Below, piece after piece: positions 57,880 through 64,000 of a DNA stretch of 64,000 nucleotides. The DNA lies in the NCBI GenBank assembly GCA_029204225.1, contig CM055098.1:25833473-25897472 (forward strand), read 5' to 3'. The DNA is from Diphasiastrum complanatum (lineage: Eukaryota; Streptophyta; Lycopodiopsida; Lycopodiales; Lycopodiaceae). Every line of letters begins with the position of its first letter. Position 1 is the stretch's first letter. The notes below the pieces were generated by a model that was not told where the DNA came from, searched no databases, and was given only the letters and a program-made list of their open reading frames with translations. The translations under genes were made by a program, and so were the position numbers.

Positions 57880-60277
57880 TGGACCTATAAAGTCTATCTA
57901 TACAGCAAATGATGAAGCTTGTAAGATTGAAGGAGTTGGTAGCATTCCCCTTTGCTTAGGATCTTCCAAAAAGATCAACATAGAAGGTGTTTTGTACATT
58001 CCTACAATAACAAAGAATCTACTAAGTGTTGGCCAAATGGTAGACAATGGTTTCAATGTTGACTTTGCTTCAAATGAATGTTTCATCAAGAAGAAGGGTA
58101 AGATAGTGGCTAAGGGCACTAGACTTGGCAAACTTTATAAGCTGGATGCATTTGTGGATACTAATGTTGTCATGTTGGCTGAGAAGAGCAAGATATCTAC
58201 CTTTACTTTATGGCACAAAAGACTTGGACATGTCAACTCGGGTTCCATGGAGGCTATGATCAAGGAGGAGTATGCTTTAGGCCTACCAAGGTCTATTGGG
58301 AAGGAAGACAAGGTTTGTGAAGCTTGTGCCTTATCCAAGGCACATAAGAAGGTGTTTCCTAACTCCATCACAAAGTCATCTCATCCTCTTGAACTCATAC
58401 ACTCGGATGTGCACATTGCTAGCACCAAATCTAATGGAGGTTCATCCATGTTTTTAACCTTCATTGATGACTACTCAAGATATTGTTGGGTGTTCTTACT
58501 TTACTTCAAGTCTCAAGTATTTGATACTTTTGTAAAGTTCAAGTTGTTTGTGGAAAAGCATCATAATCATAGCATCAAGATTCTTAGAAGTGACAATGGT
58601 GGAGAATTCATCTCCAATGAGTTCAAGGCCTTTTGTGAGGAGGAAGGGATCAAGAAAGAGACTTCTTGTCCTTACACTCCTCAACAAAATGGAGTTGCTG
58701 AAAGAAGGAATAGAACATTATGTGAATGTTCTAAGGCTTTAAGATTAGATGCTTGTTTGCCCAAATCCTTTTGGGGTGAGTCTCTTGTATGTGCAAACTA
58801 CTTGATGAATAGGGTGTCTTGCAAAGCAATTGAAGGCAAAACTCCATATGAGATGTTGTATGGAAAGAAACCCAATCTTAATCACTTGAAAGTTTTTGGG
58901 TGTATATGTTATGTGCATGTGCCATTGGAAACAAGAACCAAGGAGGATCCATCTTCCACAAGAGGGATCATGCTTGGATATGCAAGCTCAAGCAAGGGCT
59001 ACAAAGTCTATCTCCCATCCTTGAACAAATTTGTTGTTTCAAGGGATGTCATCTTTGATGAACATCATATGCATATGCTTGAAGAAGGCTCAAGTGCTCC
59101 AACAATCAAGAAGAAGATGGCCGAGGAGCGAGATCTTGGTTTTGAGGAGGAGCTCATGGAGGAGCAAGCACCAAACCCACCTATCACACCAAGGAGATCT
59201 TCAAGGGCAAAAGTGGAGCCATCAAGGCTCACATATCAAGGCAAAGGACAGCAAGTTGAGGGTATATCATCCACTTCTTATGCTTTATCTAGTTTTGAAG
59301 AACCGTCTAATGTTGAAGATGCATTGAACTCCAAAGAATGGTATAAAGCTATGTTGGATGAGTATGATGTCTTGATTGAGAATGAAACTTGGTTGCTTGT
59401 TGAGAGACCTCAAAGGAATGTAATAGGATGCAAGTGGGTCTTCAAGCTTAAGTTGAATGCAAATGGGAGTGTTAACAAACATAAAGCAAGATTAGTTGCA
59501 AAAGGTTATGCTCAAGAGAGAGGGATAGACTATGAGGAAACTTTTGCACCCGTGGCCAAGATGGTCACAATAAGGCTAATCATTGCACTTGCATCACATT
59601 TTGGATGGATTCTATGTCAAATGGATGTCTCTAATGCTTTCTTGAATGGTTTTTTGGAAGAGGATATCTATATGGAGCAGCCACAAGGGTTCATCAAGCA
59701 TGGAATGGAGAACAAACTATGCCATCTCCAAAGAAGCATCTATGGCTTGAAGCAAGCCTCGAGATCTTGGAATTCAAGACTACATTGCTATCTTATTTCA
59801 CTTTCTTTTGTTCAAAGTGAATATGATCCCACTCTTTACATTAAGTTTGATGATGTTGGTATTGTACTTTTACTCATTTATGTATATGACATCATCATTA
59901 GTGGAAATAGTGCTGATGGTATTGAAAAAATCAAGATAGATCTATCCTTAGAGTTAAAGATGGTAGATCTAGGGTGTCTTCACTTCATCTTAGGAATAGA
60001 AGTACTTAGAGGGTCTGATTTTATCTTTATAAGTCAAGTAAACTATGCTCAAAGTCTTTTGAAGAAGTTTAAGATGGAAGTATGCAAAAGTGTTGACACA
60101 CCAATGGAGCAAGATGTAAAAGTGCCAAATGAAGATGATGAAAGATCCTTCATGGACATCACTTTGTTTAGGCAACTTATAGGTTCCTTAATGTGGATCA
60201 CTATAACTAGACCAGATCTTAGCTTTAGTGTATGTAGGTTGAGCCAATACATGCAAAAGCCATTGAATATCCATTAA
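57860..60277 (+). pseudogene. Copia pol: protease end, integrase and reverse transcriptase
   Basis: The frame opens just after the gag frameshift (first ATG at 57992). It encodes the rest of protease (IYTANDEACKIEGVG, LSVGQMVDNGF), the integrase zinc region (LWHKRLGHVN and CEAC), the core with HSDV, LRSDNGGEF and GVAERRN carrying the D, D and E, the KVFGCICYVHV and FVVSRDVIFDE end, then reverse transcriptase (CKWVFKLKLN, RLVAKGYAQERGIDYEETFAPV, QMDVSNAFLNG, YGLKQA). The catalytic YVDD reads YVYD at 59879-59890: Asp codon GAT has become TAT (59885-59887), a loss of a metal-binding residue. TAA at 60275 stands where a Trp follows NIH in the family. Confidence 0.93.
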
Positions 60278-60844
60278 AAAAAGGCTAAGAGGATTCTAAG
60301 ATATATCTCGGGTACATTGGATTTTGGGATTCTATATAGAGGAGATGTGATTAACCTTCATGCATTTAGTGATTCAGATTTTGCAGGGGACAAGAGGGAT
60401 AGGAAATCAACAAGTGCCTATTCAACTTTCATAGGAGAAGGTGTGGTTTCATGGCTTTCAAAAAAGCAAGAAACTATATCTCTATCTTCAACCGAGGCCG
60501 AGTACAAAGCTTTGACAACCACTACAAAGGAGGTACTTTGGATCAAGAGATTATTGGTGGAACTAAAGATCATGGATTCAGATGAGGCACCAATCATCTA
60601 CAATGACAATATATCAGCCCAACACCTTGCATCTAACCCAATCTTCCATGCAAGATCTAAGCACATTGAGATATGCCATCACTTTGTGAGAGAAATGGTG
60701 CAAGCCAAGGAGATTGCTTTGGAGCATGTTCCGAGCAATGAATGTGTAGCTGATCTACTTACTAAACCACTTCAAAAGACACCTTTTATGAAGTTCAGAT
60801 CATCACTTGGAGTGATTAGTAAAGCAATGATTGAACCAAGCTAG
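60278..60844 (+). pseudogene. Copia RNase H, cut off from pol by a stop
   Basis: Same frame as pol after the TAA at 60275. Reads KRILRYISGTLDFGILY, then FSDSDFAGDKRDRKSTS and VSWLSKKQETISLSSTEAEYKAL, FHARSKHIEICHHF and CVADLLTKPLQ, a complete copia RNase H with its acidic residues, ending at TAG 60842. Translation would need readthrough of the upstream stop. Confidence 0.92.
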
Positions 60845-60849
60845 ATAGT

Positions 60850-60858
60850 GAGGAGGAG
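60850..60858 (+). other. Polypurine tract of the young copia element
   Basis: GAGGAGGAG immediately before the 3' LTR. Confidence 0.85.
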
Positions 60859-61540
60859 TGTTAAAAATTCACAATTCTAGCTTGACTAGTTTTGGTCATA
60901 TGACTTGTAAATAGTTAGATGGTCATGATGTGGCTTGTCACACGTGCCAAATAGCATAGGATTCCATTCATAAGGATGTTCTCAAGTAGACCTAAGTGTT
61001 AGAACCTTTGGAATGAGTCCAAATTATGCTTAGATACAAGGGAGAAAAAATAGGAGCTATTTTTGGTAATTTTTGCATTGTTGAGGGATCTCCAAGATTC
61101 CAACCCTAACTTGGTAGGGATGAAAGATCCACCAAAATTAGCATTAGGGATAGGTTTAGGGCTACTCATACCTGCCCAAAACCGTGATGGATCATGTATA
61201 TATAGGTGATGATATCTCACCAAAATCAATCAAGCAATTTCATGATTTTTCTCTCATAATGGTGCAATTGCTCTCTATGTTCATAATTGTTTGAGTACTT
61301 GTGATTACTAATGATTATAGGATTGAATGTAGGTCTGGTGTACAGTACTCAGACTGTGGGAGGCCATACTTTCACACGTGTGAAACCTTCTTCAAGGATT
61401 TGGGCCATTTAGTGAGGTTCAAGCATAGATTTTTGATGGATTTTGATGGTTCAACTTGTGCTAATCTTATGAAATCATAATCTATTGTTTCCCTCATCAT
61501 TTCAAGTGTTTTAGGATCCTTATTTGCTGTAATTTTTACA
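60859..61540 (+). repeat. 3' LTR of the young copia element
   Basis: 682 bp, same ends as the 5' LTR and three single-base differences from it. Confidence 0.97.
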
Positions 61541-61545
61541 GCGTG
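61541..61545. other. Target-site duplication, right
   Basis: GCGTG, matching 55377-55381. Confidence 0.95.
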
Positions 61546-62063
61546 CATCAAAAACGCCACAATTACTAGTAGAACATTCAAATTGAAAGATTCACATATG
61601 CACAAAGAATTGATACAGTAGTAGGACTGAAAATTGCACTCTGATTAATATCAAACAGTGAGTACAATGGCTTGAAGTGATAACTTCAGCGTACAGTTGT
61701 TGAGAGTGATAGCTCTTGTTATAGAAAAAATCGGATAATCAGAAGAAGTTTTCTAATGAAGATTCTAGGATAATATCTTACAAAATATCTACAACTACAC
61801 TCTGTTGTAGTTATTACAACTGCCCCATTATAGTTAATGCATGTACAAAGTGCGTGGACTGTCAAGGCAAAGCCGTTGGTTTGAATTTAAACTGACAATA
61901 TCAAAATTTACAAGTACCAAAAAATATACACAGACTCAAAAAATATACAATTTTTTGTGTTGATCCAATATCGAAAATTTTTGAAAACTTCGATCCTGAA
62001 TTTTTCGATCCATAGCCATAAATTGGCTGAGTGAGTGGGGAAGATTAGTCTAGGTGATAGGAG
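61546..62063 (-). repeat. Probable 3' LTR of the minus-strand copia element
   Basis: Noncoding sequence directly behind the polypurine tract, with several TATTTTTT-like stretches. Assigned by position only. Confidence 0.45.
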
Positions 62064-62089
62064 TACTCCCCCTTAATGTGGATCTTGAA

Positions 62090-63570
62090 ATTTTTTTATT
62101 TTCAGATTCAACATATTGTTGAATCTAAGATGGTGTTCCTTTGACATAGCCTTCATGAAGTAATTTGTTGTCATTGATTATGTCCTACAATAGACTAAGG
62201 ATACCTCTTTGCTTTGCACTTTTTCTCTCAAATAATTATACCTGATTTTGATATGCTTGCTTCGAGAATGAAATCTCAGATTGAGAGAGAGAGAGCTATG
62301 GTGCTTTGGTTGTCACAAAAGATGGTTGTTGGATGTGACTGTGCAAGGTCGATTTCTGCTAGTAGGTGCCTTGACCAAATTGCCTCCTTTGTAGCATTTG
62401 TGGCATCAATGCACTCTGATTTAGTTGATGATAATGTTACTGAGGTCTGCTTTCAGCTATTCCACGAGATTGGGCCTTGATTGTATAAAAATACAAAACC
62501 AAAAGTAGACCTTCTAGTATCGATAAGATGTTGGTTGCCTGGATGTACTTCATGACTTTTGTTAGCGCTTTCCAATGGTTAGTAGACCTAGATTCGATAG
62601 GAACCGGCTGAGTGAACTGATCGAATATGCAATGTTGGGTCAAGTGCAAATCATTGCATACATCAGTGAGCCTATGATGGAGTAAAATAGATATTGTTTC
62701 ATCTCCTCCTTTTTAGCCTCAGTTTGAGGAGATTGTTCCTTTGACAACTTCAGTCCAGGGACGAGTGGAAAGAGACTCGGTTTGCAGTTGGCCATTCCAT
62801 ACTTTTCCAACACGTTTGTGTGATATCTCTGTTGGCTGATAAAAATCAGATGCCTGGATCGAATTAAAAAATTTCTGATTTCAAGACAATAGTGGTCATT
62901 TTGTACTCCCGAGCCATCATGCATTTCATTTCCTTCATCAAATTCAGATTGTTACTGAATAATAGTGTATCATCCACATAGAGAGTGATGATGATGAAGA
63001 AATTTGATACATAATTGAAGTAGACATTGGAGTCTCCTGAGTTTAGAATGAAGCTATTCTCAATAAGAAATGCGTTGATTTTCTAGAACCAAGCCCTGGG
63101 TGACTGTTTCAGCCCATAGAGTGCCTTGTGGATTTTGCACACAAGGTGTTGCTTTCCCCTCAGCTCGTATCCTTCTGGCTGTGACATAAAGATTTTCTCT
63201 TCAATGGTTCCATTGAGGAAAGCGATCTGGACATCCATCTAATGGACTTTGGGATCTACTGCGGCTACAAAGGAGAGCAACAGACGAATCAAAGCATGCT
63301 TGATCTGGAATCTGGGAATAGCCTTTGGCAACCAACCTAGCTTTGTATTGATTCAGCCTTCCTTCAACATCGTACTTTGCCTTGAATATCCATTTGCATG
63401 GAATCAGATTTCTACCCTTTGACAGCTCAGTGACTGTCCACATTTGATTCTCTATTAGAGAATCGAATTCAGTGTCCATTGTTGCTTTCCATTGATCAAC
63501 ATCAGATCTAGACATTGCCTCTGATACTGTGTTTGGTTCCTGCACGAAGTAGCAGACTACATCATCCAAA
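62090..63570 (-). pseudogene. Copia reverse transcriptase and RNase H (broken)
   Basis: Minus-strand order: EAMSRSDVDQWKATMDTEFDSLIENQMW and CKWIFKAKYD, RLVAKGYSQ near 63300-63500 (reverse transcriptase start); then, after frame changes, the FISQQRYHTNVLEKYGM and IIGSLMYAMICT part at 62640-62860; then HWKALTKVMKYIQATN near 62560; then RNase H with AISW, CDNQSTIAL and FHSRSKHIKIRY (62240-62460). Several stops and frame changes. The region around the catalytic motif (about 62950-63100) is still homologous in order but not open. Confidence 0.85.
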
Positions 63571-63779
63571 AATCTGGATGGAGGCTGTCTTGGTTGATTT
63601 CATCTTCTTAGTTGAGTCTCAACCCCCTGATGTGATTCATCCTATTGAGGTTCTGTCTAATTTTCTAAGTTTGTATCGATTTTCTGATTTTCGATTCTGG
63701 GATTTTTTTCGATACCTGTATCAGAAATTTTTTCGATACTTGGATCATAAATCGTTTGAGCTTTTTCCTTGTGGTTGAT

Positions 63780-64000
63780 AGATCATTTTTCCACAAAGAT
63801 GACATTGCTGCTCATGAATGATTTTTTTGTTTCCCGATTCTAAAGCTTGTATGTCTTGTGATCTGGGGAGTAGCCAACAAAAATCGATTTTATGCTTTTG
63901 TCATCCAGCTTCTTCTTGAGATCTTCAGGGATCTGAACATAAGCGATGCAGCCAAACATTCTAATATTCTTGAGTGATGGTTTCGATCCTATCCACACCT
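63780..64000 (-). pseudogene. Copia integrase end of the minus-strand element
   Basis: On the minus strand, shifted frames read NVWLHRLCSDP-like residues with MFGC in the adjoining frame, then KSIKSIFVGY- and KTYKLWN-type pieces and SSNVIFVEK, the integrase-to-reverse-transcriptase connection of copia elements. It continues beyond the window. Confidence 0.7.

Larger units (their letters stand above)
55382..61540 (+). mobile_element. Complete young Ty1/copia element (6,159 bp)
   Basis: Two 682-bp LTRs (55382-56063, 60859-61540) starting TGTTAAAAATT and ending AATTTTTACA, a 5-bp GCGTG target duplication, a tRNA-iMet primer-binding site, gag, protease, integrase, reverse transcriptase, RNase H and a GAGGAGGAG polypurine tract, all in the copia order. 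The LTRs differ at three positions (two G/A, one C/T), so it inserted recently. It cannot move on its own: the frame is broken in protease, one catalytic Asp of reverse transcriptase is changed, and a stop lies before RNase H. Confidence 0.97.
61546..64000 (-). mobile_element. Older copia element on the minus strand, cut by the window end
   Basis: Read on the minus strand from 64000 downwards: integrase end, reverse transcriptase, RNase H, a polypurine tract (AAGGGGGAGTAC, plus 62064-62075) and presumably the 3' LTR (61546-62063). The LTR has no partner here and does not start with a clean TG, so its limits are uncertain. Its end meets the gypsy gag sequence exactly at the insertion point of the young copia element. 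Confidence 0.7.

Overview
This 64-kb window is AT-rich, intron-bearing nuclear DNA of a land plant and is almost entirely a graveyard of nested retroelements. The plant assignment rests on Ty1/copia elements primed by initiator-methionine tRNA (TGGTATCAGAGC sites), plant-style Ty3/gypsy gag and integrase sequences, a plant LINE remnant and exons of a DWF1/DHCR24-type sterol reductase. Two Penelope-like elements, uncommon in flowering plants, together with the depth of nesting, lean towards a seed-free vascular plant or a gymnosperm with a large genome; that is an inference. No intact, confidently functional host gene is visible.

Layout. 1-5934: 3' end of a Ty3/gypsy-like element, namely an accessory ORF read in one frame but broken by six stops, a polypurine tract and a long 3' LTR whose promoter segment is tandemly triplicated. 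5935-23559: two copies of one Penelope-like element on the minus strand (6518-17884 and 19493-23559), both ending 3' in a long (CT)n tract; the first is split by a 7.4-kb gag-only LTR element (9882-17312) that carries a 23-unit tandem array. 23560-32661: a mosaic of copia gag, gypsy reverse transcriptase, a copia-derived element with two unusual ORFs, gypsy integrase and a second accessory ORF.

32662-48050: a broken sterol-reductase pseudogene, two tRNA-like SINE heads, the tail and LTR of a copia element, a long AT-rich stretch with one candidate two-exon gene on the minus strand, a degenerate satellite array and a LINE remnant. 48050-55376: an internally deleted copia element, a recent 821-bp tandem duplication of a gypsy gag segment, a (CT)n tract and another gypsy gag. 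55377-61545: a complete, very young copia element with a GCGTG target duplication and 682-bp LTRs that differ at three positions, but with a frameshift, a lost catalytic Asp and a stop in pol. 61546-64000: an older copia element on the minus strand, running off the window.

The strongest candidates for something undescribed are the accessory-ORF family found 3' of gypsy integrase (66-3164 and 31528-32661), the domain repeated across two ORFs of the copia derivative (26973-28864), the Penelope-like pair without a visible endonuclease but with a shared terminal hairpin and (CT)n tail, and the triplicated LTR promoter. Decay is dominated by changes consistent with cytosine deamination (CAG to TAG, CGA to TGA, CAA to TAA, TGG to TAG/TGA), as expected of methylated plant repeats.
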